Source: JBEOJY01 sp040275305 | GTDB lineage: Bacteria; Pseudomonadota; Alphaproteobacteria; UBA9219 | Direction of reading: 5' to 3' | NCBI GenBank assembly: GCA_040275305.1 | Contig: JBEOJY010000033.1 | Location: 1 to 64,000 of the forward strand | Length of the DNA stretch: 64,000 bases | Shown here: positions 1 to 7,833 of the stretch, in pieces | How positions within the stretch are numbered: position 1 is the stretch's first letter | How the letters are laid out: each line of letters opens with the position of its first letter | Notes under the pieces: generated by a model | What the model was told of the DNA's origin: nothing | The model's database searches: none | What the model saw: the letters and a program-made list of their open reading frames with translations, nothing else | Program-made: the position numbers and the translations under genes

Positions 1-1032
1 TGTTTCGCGCGGTTGTTCGAGGCGTGGGGCTTCAGGTTGGGTTATTTTGCTTTCTGGCGATGTGGCTAATCCGGTAGGGGAGGCTTGGACCTCTGAAGCC
101 AGAGTTTCCGTGATTTTCGCGTGAGTTTGCCGTGCTGCTGGTTGTTGCGCGAGAGGGCTATCAGTGATGGCGCGGTGGGGCTTCGTGATGGTTGGACGAC
201 TGAGGTCTTGGGCTGCTTGTCGCAGTGATGGGGGCGAGGCCGGAGCGTGTGTCGTCGGCGTGGCGATTTGCGCAAGCGATGGCGAGGCTGGGGGGCGGGC
301 TATAGCTATGCTTTGCGCTTGCGTGGGCGCGGTTGCTGCGGTTGTTGGCTTTCTAGATGTTGCATTTGCTACTTGCGATAGAGATGCCGCGTTGGGTGAA
401 GTTTTGTCGGTTTGCATCAAGGGCTGGTTTGCCGCAGCTCGGTTGATTGTCATTGGGGTCGGTGGCGTGATCGACGTGATTTTTGCGCTTAAGGTGGTCG
501 TTGTCGCTACGGGAGATTGGCGCAGCGCATTTTCGTGGAGGGGCGTTTTGGTGGCGCGCAGGGATACGACGCGGACTATGCGGTTGCCTTGCTCGTGTTT
601 AGGTTCCATTTCTTTTAGTTGCCGCATGCTTGAGATCAGCTTCTGCTTGAGACCGCTGTCGGCATTAGCTCCATCCAGCCTTTGAAGCGTTTCCTCCATT
701 TTCTTGCCGACAACGCTTGCCGCTTGGCGGATTTCTTTTGCCTGTTGTCCGCTGGGGAGGTTCGCGTTGCCGGATGCGCCGAGGCTGCGCGTTAGCGATG
801 CGACTGATTTCGACAGGCTGATGAGCCCTATTTGCGCTTCCATGGACTGGGCTGTGTCTGCCATCGCTTGCGCCAGCATGCGGGCGATATTGCGCAGGGT
901 TGCCAGTTCGTAGCGCGTCATCGTTTCCGTGTCGTGGACCTGATGTCCTCTTGCCACTTCAGCGATGAAGACCAAGTTCTGCCCCGATGTCTCGGTGTCG
1001 GGAAGGATGCGTTGCGCGGAAGCTTTCGTCAC
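1..1032 (-). CDS. Unknown Pro/Ala/Thr-rich protein, C-terminus cut by window edge
   Basis: An uninterrupted minus-strand frame of 344 codons opens with GTG at 1032 and runs off the left edge. An AAAGGA ribosome-binding site lies about 8 bases before the GTG, and the stop of the gene upstream is only 11 bases away, so the two are probably co-transcribed. The first ~165 residues look folded and mostly helical (a Met/Gln-rich stretch RNIARMLAQAMADTAQSMEA, then charged helices). The remainder is low-complexity Ala/Pro/Thr/Gln sequence, probably disordered. No signal peptide, membrane segment or catalytic motif is visible. I do not recognise the family. Proximity to hemP might suggest a TonB-like role, but there is no N-terminal anchor, so I do not claim it. 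Coding status is supported by the long open frame, the RBS and tight spacing. Confidence 0.65.
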   Translation of the reverse strand, partial: MTKASAQRILPDTETSGQNLVFIAEVARGHQVHDTETMTRYELATLRNIARMLAQAMADTAQSMEAQIGLISLSKSVASLTRSLGASGNANLPSGQQAKEIRQAASVVGKKMEETLQRLDGANADSGLKQKLISSMRQLKEMEPKHEQGNRIVRVVSLRATKTPLHENALRQSPVATTTTLSAKITSITPPTPMTINRAAANQPLMQTDKTSPNAASLSQVANATSRKPTTAATAPTQAQSIAIARPPASPSLAQIATPTTHAPASPPSLRQAAQDLSRPTITKPHRAITDSPLAQQPAARQTHAKITETLASEVQASPTGLATSPESKITQPEAPRLEQPRET

Positions 1033-1043
1033 GGGTGGTTCCT

Positions 1044-1436
1044 TTACTGGTTTGCGGGAAGGTTTGCTGCTTTGTCGATGGGTAAGATGACGATTTGCGC
1101 GCGCGAGCCGGGAATAAGCTGCTCGATCAGTTCGTTTTGATCTTGATAAACGAGGCGCAGCGAAAGAAGTTGAGTCGCTTCCGGTTTCTCTCCGCTGGAG
1201 TCCCGCAGGCCGGAAAGCAAGTGCCGTATAAAGTGAAGCATGTCTTCGCGATGGTCGCTGAGTTCCGGCAGCGCTGATAAGAACGCCGCTTCCGCAGATC
1301 CACAGGCGGTTTCTATGCGTAGATCCAGCGTTTCATAGGTTGCCCATAGCAATTGCGCGGCGCGATGCAAAGGTGGCGGAAGCGGTTTCGCTGTGGCTGG
1401 AGCTTTAGGGGCTAAGTCTGGCTTTCGTTCAGTCAT
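1044..1436 (-). CDS. Small hypothetical protein upstream of the Pro/Ala-rich gene
   Basis: This 130-residue protein (MTERKPDLAPK...) starts at the ATG at 1436, which has GGAG six bases upstream. An in-frame ATG at 1451 (MLESC...) is an alternative with a more distant AAAGGAAA. A Pro/Ala/Lys-rich N-terminal tail of about 25 residues precedes a helical domain (HRAAQLLWATYETLDLRIETA...; HREDMLHFIRHLLSGLRD) and a possible beta-rich end (SRAQIVILPIDKA). No known motif is seen. It lies 11 bases upstream of the 1-1032 gene and about 115 bases downstream of hemP, all on the minus strand, so the three may share the Fur-controlled transcript. Function unknown. Confidence 0.55.
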   Translation of the reverse strand: MTERKPDLAPKAPATAKPLPPPLHRAAQLLWATYETLDLRIETACGSAEAAFLSALPELSDHREDMLHFIRHLLSGLRDSSGEKPEATQLLSLRLVYQDQNELIEQLIPGSRAQIVILPIDKAANLPANQ

Positions 1437-1551
1437 GCATGACTCCAGCATCGCAAGGCAGGTTTCCTTTGCCGCGCTTATGCTTTGGATTGTGATGCTG
1501 GCTGTCTGGCTGCCTGTGAAAGGCTTGCTGGATGGCTTGCGGAGATAGTTA

Positions 1552-1761
1552 CTATTTAGTCAGAATTAATCTGTCGTTCGCCGTTATGCGCAATTTGTAT
1601 TCCTCGTCTCTATGAATGATGACAAGTTCGCGCAGCTTTTGAAACAGTTCCTCGCTTGTAACTCGTTGGTTGAAAACGTCTACCGTTCGCGCTGGGCTTG
1701 TTTTCCCGCCTTCTGCGCGGGAGGCCGTAACTGCGCCGCTAGCTGGTCTGTCTTTTAACAT
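1552..1761 (-). CDS. hemP: Hemin uptake protein HemP
   Basis: A 69-residue protein whose last ~40 residues match the HemP family: RVTSEELFQKLRELVIIHRDEEYKLRITANDRLILTK, with the typical SxxLF, EL.I.H...EY.LR.T...KLILTK pattern. HemP proteins are small cytosolic proteins linked to haem and iron acquisition, usually next to Fur sites and haem receptors; in some bacteria they activate haem-receptor transcription. The ATG at 1761 is chosen because an AAGGG lies 9 bases upstream and the product length is family-typical; a longer frame from 1872 would place the Fur box inside the coding region. The N-terminal 25 residues are low complexity. No haem receptor is adjacent here; the two downstream genes are unknown. 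Confidence 0.85.
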   Translation of the reverse strand: MLKDRPASGAVTASRAEGGKTSPARTVDVFNQRVTSEELFQKLRELVIIHRDEEYKLRITANDRLILTK

Positions 1762-1814
1762 TATGAATACCCTTAACGTATCGGTTAGCCTTGAACAATC
1801 GGGGCTGGCTTCTT

Positions 1815-1833
1815 CATAATGATAGTCATTCTT
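1815..1833 (-). promoter_or_regulatory. Fur-type iron box upstream of hemP
   Basis: The plus-strand 19-mer CATAATGATAGTCATTCTT matches the classical Fur consensus GATAATGATAATCATTATC at 15 of 19 positions. It lies 54 bases upstream of the hemP ATG, a normal operator distance. Repression of hemP, and perhaps the two genes behind it, by an iron-loaded Fur-family regulator is inferred. Many alphaproteobacteria use RirA/Irr instead, so a classical box here is informative. Confidence 0.75.
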
Positions 1834-1890
1834 ATTTGCAAGTAGTTTTTTGGACTGTTTTAAGCGCGGCAATCTCTTTTGCCCGCGATA

Positions 1891-2706
1891 CTAAGGCGCA
1901 GCGCTGGCGCGTATGGCTAGGAGCGTAAGCGCGAGGGTTCCGGCGGCGATGCGATACCACGCGAAGGGCGCGAATCCGTGCTTGCCGACGAAGTTCACAA
2001 AGACCCGGACGACTGCAAGCGCCGAGAGGAAGGCGACGACGAAGCCTATGGCGATCATCATGGCATCGTTGCCGCTTAGCGCGTGGGCGTTTTTATACAC
2101 GTCGTAAGCCGTGGCTCCGACCATGGTCGGGATGGCGAGGAAGAACGAAAATTCCGCCGCCGTTTTGCGTTCAACTTTGAGCATCAGAGCGCCCATGATG
2201 GTTGCGCCGGAGCGCGAGATGCCGGGAATCATGGCGAGGCACTGAAACGCGCCAATTTGTAGCGCGGTTTTAAGCGGTATTTTTTCAACGGCTTTGATAT
2301 TGGTTTTGGGCGCATATTTTTCGATTACGAGAATCAGCACGCCTCCGACGATATAGGCACTCGACACGATCCATGGGTTGAACAGCACGTTCTTTATGAA
2401 GTCGTGAGCGAAGACTCCAATAACGGCGGCCGGGAGAAAGGCGAGGAGCACTACGGAGATGAAGCGTTGGGAGCTTTTTGATTTAGGGGCTGTAACGGCG
2501 ACATTCCATAAACGCTGGAAGTATGTCACGACGACAGCCAGAATTGCGCCTAGCTGCACGACGATTTCGAAGACTTTTCCGGGCGGGCCCTGAAAATTCA
2601 GGATTTCGTCCATCAATAACAAGTGGCCTGTCGAGGATACGGGGAGGAATTCCGTTAGACCCTCCACAAGACCGAGAATTGCCGAGCCAATGAATGCGTC
2701 TGTCAT
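1891..2706 (-). CDS. uppP: Undecaprenyl-diphosphatase UppP/BacA
   Basis: UppP dephosphorylates undecaprenyl pyrophosphate to recycle the lipid carrier used for peptidoglycan and other envelope polymers, and confers basal bacitracin resistance. The 271-residue integral membrane protein has both signature blocks: EGLTEFLPVSSTGH at residues 15-28 and PGISRSGAT at residues 161-169, which supply the catalytic Glu, Ser and Arg. Around eight hydrophobic segments are visible and the length is usual for the family. It is transcribed on the minus strand between transaldolase (upstream) and hemP (downstream); the Fur box of hemP lies inside the adjacent gene region, so hemP likely has its own promoter. 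Confidence 0.95.
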   Translation of the reverse strand: MTDAFIGSAILGLVEGLTEFLPVSSTGHLLLMDEILNFQGPPGKVFEIVVQLGAILAVVVTYFQRLWNVAVTAPKSKSSQRFISVVLLAFLPAAVIGVFAHDFIKNVLFNPWIVSSAYIVGGVLILVIEKYAPKTNIKAVEKIPLKTALQIGAFQCLAMIPGISRSGATIMGALMLKVERKTAAEFSFFLAIPTMVGATAYDVYKNAHALSGNDAMMIAIGFVVAFLSALAVVRVFVNFVGKHGFAPFAWYRIAAGTLALTLLAIRASAAP

Positions 2707-2731
2707 TTAGTCGTCCTTAATACCGTGTGTG

Positions 2732-2810
2732 CGCGAAGCGATTCAGAGTTGGACATGCTGTTCTTTGCGGCTCTGGATTGCTTCGTCGCGATGCTCCTCG
2801 CAATGACGGA
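2732..2810. repeat. Degenerate half copy of the family-A interspersed repeat
   Basis: Between uppP and tal, the sequence GCTCTGGATTGCTTCGTCGCGATGCTCCTCGCAATGACGGA (split here only for description) resembles the right half of the GTCATTGCGAGGAG...CTCCTCGCAATGACG core found six more times in this window. The left half is eroded (GAAGCGATTCAGAGTT) and neither terminal repeat of the long form is visible. Confidence 0.55.
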
Positions 2811-2824
2811 TATTTTCGTCTTGA

Positions 2825-3484
2825 TTAGACGATTTTTTGTCCGGTTTTTTGCCAGTCGCTTACGAATTGCGCGAGGCCTTTTTCGGTCAGCGGATGATCG
2901 AAGAGTTGATAGATAACCTTCGGCGGCATCGTCGCGACATGCGCTCCTAATTTCGCCGCTGTGACGACATGTTGCGGGTGGCGCACCGAGGCGACAAGGA
3001 TTTCCGTTTTGAATTGCGGGTAGGCGGCGTAGATGTCCACGATGTCCGCAATGAGTTGCATCCCGTCTTCGCCGATGTCGTCAAGTCTTCCGACGAAAGG
3101 CGAGACGAAGGTCGCTCCCGCTTTGGCGGCGAGAATGGCTTGCGCGGGCGAGAAACACAGCGTGACGTTGACCTGCGTGCCTTCCTGCGACAGATTTTTG
3201 CAGGTTTTAAGTCCTGCGGGAGTCAGGGGGACTTTGACGGCGACATTTTTGGCGATTTTCCTTAATATCTCGGCTTCTGCCATCATGCCTTCGTAGTCCG
3301 TCGCCGCGACTTCGGCGCTGACGGGGCCGGAGACGACTGCGCAAATCTCGCGGATCAAGTCGACGAAGCTTTTGTGGCCGGATTTGGCGACGAGGGAAGG
3401 GTTTGTGGTTACGCCGTCGAGCAAGCCTGTCGCGGCGAGGTCTTTGATGTCTTTGAGGTCGGCGGTATCGACAAAGAACTTCAC
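2825..3484 (-). CDS. tal: Transaldolase / fructose-6-phosphate aldolase family
   Basis: A 219-residue member of the short class I transaldolase family that transfers dihydroxyacetone units between sugar phosphates in the non-oxidative pentose phosphate pathway. Visible motifs are DGVTTNPSL (residues 23-31), the Schiff-base lysine K84 in VAVKVPLT, CFSPAQAILAAKAGATFVSPFVGRLDD, and the C-terminal VATMPPKVIYQLFDHPLTEKGL. Length and motifs fit the TalC/FSA-like group, whose members can be either transaldolases or fructose-6-phosphate aldolases; transaldolase is the commoner activity in this phylum. It starts at the ATG at 3484 and stands alone in the minus direction. A second sugar-phosphate aldolase (fbaB) is encoded 2.5 kb away. 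Confidence 0.9.
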   Translation of the reverse strand: MKFFVDTADLKDIKDLAATGLLDGVTTNPSLVAKSGHKSFVDLIREICAVVSGPVSAEVAATDYEGMMAEAEILRKIAKNVAVKVPLTPAGLKTCKNLSQEGTQVNVTLCFSPAQAILAAKAGATFVSPFVGRLDDIGEDGMQLIADIVDIYAAYPQFKTEILVASVRHPQHVVTAAKLGAHVATMPPKVIYQLFDHPLTEKGLAQFVSDWQKTGQKIV

Positions 3485-3607
3485 GGGGTTGTCTCCTTTG
3501 CTGCAAGCGTTTCGGCGTTGTATTGTCGGGTGGGATCATACCTGATTGCGGCGGCGCTGCAACGAGGGAATGGGAGGGTTTTTCTGGTTTATATTCATCA
3601 CACTATG

Positions 3608-3784
3608 AAAGTCGGCAAAGCGATGTTTGGCAGCGCTGCGTCACACCCGCGAAGGCGGGTGTCCAACCCCTGCATTCGATGCGTGCGCTTTACTTGCTTG
3701 TGTTGCGCTTGTTTTAATATCGGGAGATGGATGCCCGCCTTCTCGGGCATGACGCTTGTCTTGTGGCAAAATTCCGCCAACTCT
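3608..3784. repeat. Interspersed palindromic repeat, family C (copy 1)
   Basis: This 177-bp block has imperfect inverted ends (AAAGTCGGCAAAG left; complement of AGAGTTGGCGGAA right) and inner palindromes CACACCCGCGAAGGCGGGTGT and GGATGCCCGCCTTCTCGGGCATGACG (each written in part). The same arrangement recurs at 50218-50459. It ends 17 bases before the priA start codon and therefore occupies the priA promoter region. Confidence 0.65.
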
Positions 3785-3801
3785 ACATGTGCCGGGGGGG
3801 T

Positions 3802-5787
3802 ATGCCACAGATCGTGAAGGTTCTTTTGCCTCTGCCGTTGGCGGGGGCTTACGATTACCTGCTTCCTGACGGGATGTCGGTGGAGGCCGGGCAGATGGCG
3901 CTGGTCCCGCTGGGTTCAAGGCAGGCGGTCGGCGTGGCGTGGGGGCTGGCTGACCGCAGCGAAGCTCCGCCGGACAAGCTGAAGCCCGTGATCGGGCTTT
4001 GCGGCGCGGATTTCGCGGTTATGCCTCCCGCGACGATGGGATTCGTCGATTGGGTCGCGCGTTATACGCTGACGCCGCCGGGTGCCGTCCTTAAGATGGT
4101 TTTGGGGAGTCTTAAGCTGTCTCAACGTAAGAAGGGCGATAAGTTCAACGGCGCGCGCGCGTATCCAGATCATTGTTTTCCCGCTTTGAACGAGGAGCAG
4201 GGGAAAGCCTCTGAGCTTCTCGTCGGTAAAGTCGAAAATGGGGGGTACTCCGCCACTTTGCTGGACGGCGTGACGGGCAGCGGCAAGACGGAAGTGTTTT
4301 GCGAGGCGGTCGCGGCGTGTTTGCGGCAGGGGCGGCAGGCGCTGATCCTGTTGCCGGAAATTGCGATGACGGCGGCTTTGCTTGATCGGTTGGCGGCGAG
4401 GTTCGGCGCGAAGCTTACGGAGTGGCATTCAGAGCTTACCGAGCGGCAGAGGCGGCTTAATTGGCACGCAATCGCGCGGGGGGAGGCGAATCTGGTGCTT
4501 GGCGCACGGTCGGCTTTGTTCCTGCCTTATCCGGATTTGGGGTTGATCGTGGTCGACGAGGAGCACGAGGCGGCCTACAAGCAGGAAGAGGGCGTTATTT
4601 ATCATGGGCGCGATATGGCGGTCGCGCGGGCGCATATCGGCGGGATTCCCATTGTTTTGTCGAGCGCTACGCCGTCGCTGGAGACGCTTTATAACGTACG
4701 GCAAGGCAAATATGGTTCCGCGCGGATGATTAACCGCTTCGGCGTCGCGCGGATGCCGGAGATCAAGCTTATTGATTTGCGGGCTTGCGAGATGGGTTCG
4801 CAGCGTTTCTTGAGTCCGCCCTTGCTTAAGGCTCTGACGGAGACTCTGGAAAAAAAGCAGCAGGCGATGTTGTTCTTGAATCGCAGGGGCTATGCGCCGT
4901 TGACGTTGTGCCGCGCCTGTGGGCATCGGTTACAATGTCCGAACTGCACGAGCTGGCTGATCGAACATAAGGCTATCGGCAAACTGCGCTGTCATCATTG
5001 CGACTACGTGACTAAAATTCCGCAGGCTTGTCCGTCCTGCAAGGCGGAAGGGAAGTTCGCGGCTTGCGGTCCGGGGATTGAGCGGATCGCGGAGGAACTT
5101 CGCGCGGTGCTGCCAGCGGCTCGATTCTCGATTATGGCGAGCGATACTTTGTCCGGGCCGCAGGCGGCGCAGGAGCTTGTTCGGCAAATGGCGGAGCATG
5201 AGCTTGATTTGCTGATCGGAACGCAGATCATGGCGAAGGGGTATCATTTTCCGGCTCTGACGTTGGTGGGGGTCATAGACGCAGATTTAGGGTTGGGCGG
5301 CGGAGATCCTCGCGCGACGGAGCGCACCTTTCAGCTTTTGCAGCAGATGGCGGGGCGTAGTGGGCGGGCGGAGGAGGCCGGGCGCGTGTTGTTGCAGACG
5401 ACAGCGCCGGAGCACCCTGTCATGCAGGCTCTGGTCAAGGGGGATCGAGACGCTTTTATGCAGGCGGAGCTTCAGGAACGCGCGGCGTGGCGCTTGCCAC
5501 CTGTCTGCAAGTTGGCGAGCCTTACGGTTTCTGGCGCACATGCGCCGGAGGTCATCGCGCTTGCCAACGAGTTGGCGGCCAAGGCTCCGCAATTGGCCGA
5601 TGTATCAATTCTTGGTCCTGCGCCTGCGCCCTTTGCCATGCTGCGCGGGAGGTATAGGCATCGTCTGATGATTCAGGCTCCGCGCAGCGTGAACCTGCCT
5701 AACCTCGTGCGCGATTGGGTGGCGCAGGTGAAGGTTCCCCATGCGCTGAGGCTGCATGTGGATATCGATCCGTATGGGTTTCTGTAA
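3802..5787 (+). CDS. priA: Primosomal replication restart helicase PriA
   Basis: PriA is a 3'-to-5' DNA helicase that recognises stalled forks and reloads the replicative helicase. From the ATG at 3802 the protein has 661 residues: an N-terminal DNA-binding domain (KVLLPLPLAGAYDYLLPDG), Walker A GVTGSGKTEV at 156-165, Walker B DEEH at 252-255, and eight zinc-binding cysteines at about 370, 373, 379, 382, 397, 400, 410 and 413. Helicase motifs V/VI follow (IGTQIMAKGYHFPALTLVGVIDAD; QMAGRSGRAEEAG). The longer frame from 3727 begins inside a repeat and is rejected. A run of eight G bases just before the ATG may act as the Shine-Dalgarno. The E. coli protein is 732 residues, so this is slightly short but complete. 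Confidence 0.95.
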   Translation: MPQIVKVLLPLPLAGAYDYLLPDGMSVEAGQMALVPLGSRQAVGVAWGLADRSEAPPDKLKPVIGLCGADFAVMPPATMGFVDWVARYTLTPPGAVLKMVLGSLKLSQRKKGDKFNGARAYPDHCFPALNEEQGKASELLVGKVENGGYSATLLDGVTGSGKTEVFCEAVAACLRQGRQALILLPEIAMTAALLDRLAARFGAKLTEWHSELTERQRRLNWHAIARGEANLVLGARSALFLPYPDLGLIVVDEEHEAAYKQEEGVIYHGRDMAVARAHIGGIPIVLSSATPSLETLYNVRQGKYGSARMINRFGVARMPEIKLIDLRACEMGSQRFLSPPLLKALTETLEKKQQAMLFLNRRGYAPLTLCRACGHRLQCPNCTSWLIEHKAIGKLRCHHCDYVTKIPQACPSCKAEGKFAACGPGIERIAEELRAVLPAARFSIMASDTLSGPQAAQELVRQMAEHELDLLIGTQIMAKGYHFPALTLVGVIDADLGLGGGDPRATERTFQLLQQMAGRSGRAEEAGRVLLQTTAPEHPVMQALVKGDRDAFMQAELQERAAWRLPPVCKLASLTVSGAHAPEVIALANELAAKAPQLADVSILGPAPAPFAMLRGRYRHRLMIQAPRSVNLPNLVRDWVAQVKVPHALRLHVDIDPYGFL

Positions 5788-5795
5788 TCGCAATC

Positions 5796-6022
5796 GTAAT
5801 TGCCAAGCTGTCGCAGCATTGAAGGCAGGGTTAGGAAAGCTCAACCGCGAGCGTTATCGCGAAGAGCTTTCTTCAGGCGACGATGCGATCCAGAGTCCTA
5901 TAAGAAAGCCCTTCCGACTCTGGATTGCCGCGTCGATCCCGCCGAAGGCGGTAATCTCCTCGCAATGACGGCGCTTTTCGCGACGTTTGTCTTTATAAGT
6001 CAGTGAAGAGCTTGGTAGTTAC
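5796..6022. mobile_element. MITE-like element, family A (copy between priA and fbaB)
   Basis: Ends GTAATTGCCAAGC (left) and GCTTGGTAGTTAC (right) form imperfect terminal inverted repeats around the GCGAAGAGC...ATCCAGAGTC...GACTCTGGAT...CTCCTCGCAATGACG core. The 8 bases outside each end, TCGCAATC and TTGCCATC, agree at 6 of 8 positions and look like a decayed target duplication. The left flank begins immediately after the priA stop and the right flank touches the fbaB stop, so the element fills the convergent gap exactly. Confidence 0.7.
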
Positions 6023-6028
6023 TTGCCA

Positions 6029-6958
6029 TCAGCTCTTATAAATCTCGATGATCTTATCGAGGAGCTTCAGGGCCTCTTCGCGCGGGCGCTGGAAGCAGTT
6101 GCGGCCAATGATCGAGCCGTTGCCGCCGCCTGCGTGGATCGCGCGGGCGTCGTCGAACACGCTGTCCTCGCCTTTGGCCGCGCCGCCGGAGAAGACTACT
6201 ATGCGACGCCCGTTAAACGAGCACTGCATGATGTGTTTGACGCGCTCCGGCAGCGTGCCGATGGCTATTTTCTTGTCCTCGTAGACTTTCTTGGAGTCCT
6301 TGTTTTCAAGGCAGGCCGAAGGAAGCTTGACCTTGATGATGTTCGCGCCAAGCAGGGCGGCCATATGCGCTGCGTAGCCGACGATGTCCATGGCGGTTTC
6401 GCCGTCTTTGGTGACTTCGCCGCCGCGCGGGTAGGACCACACCACGACAACCAAGCCTTTGGATTTGGCTTCGCGGGCGAGGTCGCGCAATTCTTCATAC
6501 TGGTCATACATGGCGTCGGAGCCTGGATAGATCGTGAAACCGATGGCCGAAGCGCCAAGGCGCAGGGCATCGTCGATGCTGGCGGTTACGGCTTGATCCG
6601 CGTTTTCCTTCTGGCGCGACAGGCTGTTGGCGCTGTTCATTTTTAAGATGGTCGGAATGCAGCCTGCGAAGGTGTCGGCTCCGGCGGCTAGAGGGCCGAG
6701 CGGCGCGGCGTAGGCGCTCAAGCCTGCGTCAACCGCGAGCTGGTAATGGTAATGCGGGTCGTAGGCGGGGGGATTGACGGCGAAACTGCGGGCTGGTCCG
6801 TGCTCGAAGCCTTGATCGACCGGGAGTATGACGAGGCGACCTGTGCCGCCGAGGCGTCCGGCCATCAGAATGCGGGCCAAATTGGCTTTGGTTCCCGGCG
6901 TTTCGCCTTCGTAGTTCTTGAGGATATCGCTGACGCGCGCTGTCATTTTCATATGCAA
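6029..6958 (-). CDS. fbaB: Class I fructose-bisphosphate aldolase (DhnA/FbaB type)
   Basis: The enzyme cleaves fructose-1,6-bisphosphate to glyceraldehyde-3-phosphate and dihydroxyacetone phosphate through a Schiff-base lysine, in glycolysis and gluconeogenesis. The 309-residue protein shows RLVILPVDQGFEHGPARSFAVNPPAYDP, GFTIYPGSD, VVWSYPRGG, the lysine-bearing strand ANIIKVKLPS, and the phosphate-binding VVFSGGAAKGEDS plus GNGSIIGRNCFQRP, all typical of the FbaB group. The start at 6958 has GGAG seven bases upstream; internal ATGs at codons 3 and 5 are possible. It is transcribed toward priA, from which it is separated by a repeat element. Confidence 0.94.
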   Translation of the reverse strand: MHMKMTARVSDILKNYEGETPGTKANLARILMAGRLGGTGRLVILPVDQGFEHGPARSFAVNPPAYDPHYHYQLAVDAGLSAYAAPLGPLAAGADTFAGCIPTILKMNSANSLSRQKENADQAVTASIDDALRLGASAIGFTIYPGSDAMYDQYEELRDLAREAKSKGLVVVVWSYPRGGEVTKDGETAMDIVGYAAHMAALLGANIIKVKLPSACLENKDSKKVYEDKKIAIGTLPERVKHIMQCSFNGRRIVVFSGGAAKGEDSVFDDARAIHAGGGNGSIIGRNCFQRPREEALKLLDKIIEIYKS

Positions 6959-7101
6959 CTTCTCCGTGTGTGGATTGTTCTTATCCGCCTATCGCCTTGG
7001 AAGCTAATCAGCGAGTTGATAACGCAAGTCTTTCGCTTTGTCCAATCGGGCGAATCGTGAGAGTCTGGCGTACTTGGTTGGGCGCTATGGGGTTAGTTGA
7101 T

Positions 7102-7776
7102 ATGCGTTTTTTGTTGATCGGGTCGTCTGTTTGTGGATGGCGCACGTGTCTTTGCGGCAGTTCCGCTCGTCTGGGGATTGCGATCGGTCCGATTTTGTTT
7201 GTTATTGCTATGATTGGCGTTTTGTCGACGGCGATGATGTCAGGCATTGGGAATTTTGGCACCGCGAGCGTGGCAGATCGCATTTCAATCAACATCATTA
7301 CGCAGGCCAATCTTATCAGGGCCAAGATCAACGAATGCAATCTGACTTATGGCACCGATTCCAATTACGATGGATATCCTTCGTCCGACACGACTAATGG
7401 AACGCTGGTTTCCGCGTTGCTGTGTCAGGGCGATAACGCGGGCTTACAGAATATCTGGAGTGGCACGCGCGTAACAAGTTTACCGCCGCCGCCGCCAGGT
7501 TTTGGCCCGTGGCGGTATATCAACACTAACGGCACGGGATTTGGAGGGACAGCTGCGGGGGGGCGTTGTATTTGGATAGCGCCGACTTCGGCTAGCCCTT
7601 CCTCTAATGCGGGCATTGTTACAGGGTTGACGAAGGCTGCCAGCAAATTTACGCAAGCAACGGCGAATGACGGCGCCTCGGAGGTTAATTATAACCCGGC
7701 CAGTTCTACGCAGCGTTTCGTGGTTTGGATTACGCCACCGGCAGTTGGAGCTGAGGACGACAACTGCAAGCCTTGA
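7102..7776 (+). CDS. Pilin-like membrane-anchored protein of unknown function
   Basis: About 225 residues from the ATG at 7102 (an ATG at 7087 is an alternative). A short basic, Cys-rich leader is followed by one hydrophobic helix, GIAIGPILFVIAMIGVLSTA at about residues 25-44, then an extended helix (ISINIITQANLIRAKINECNL) and a Gly/Ser/Thr/Pro-rich C-terminal domain with four cysteines that could form disulfides. This layout resembles type IV pilin-like or pseudopilin proteins of some alphaproteobacteria, but the canonical G-F-x4-E cleavage signature is absent. No pilus assembly gene is adjacent; a truncated prepilin-peptidase-like gene sits at 26850. It lies 57 bases before xerC on the same strand. 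The family assignment is tentative. Confidence 0.6.
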   Translation: MRFLLIGSSVCGWRTCLCGSSARLGIAIGPILFVIAMIGVLSTAMMSGIGNFGTASVADRISINIITQANLIRAKINECNLTYGTDSNYDGYPSSDTTNGTLVSALLCQGDNAGLQNIWSGTRVTSLPPPPPGFGPWRYINTNGTGFGGTAAGGRCIWIAPTSASPSSNAGIVTGLTKAASKFTQATANDGASEVNYNPASSTQRFVVWITPPAVGAEDDNCKP

Positions 7777-7833
7777 AACTTTTTCCAATGGCTGAATGCG
7801 GTTATGTAAGTGGACAGTGCCGAAGGGGGCTGT

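Noticed and set aside
164..685. 173-codon plus-strand open frame
   Set aside because: It is the antisense shadow of the long minus-strand frame 1-1032, which has a start, an RBS and operon spacing; this one has biased Val/Ala/Cys composition and no RBS.
3523..3717. Small plus-strand frames upstream of priA
   Set aside because: They lie inside the family-C repeat and have no RBS or protein pattern.
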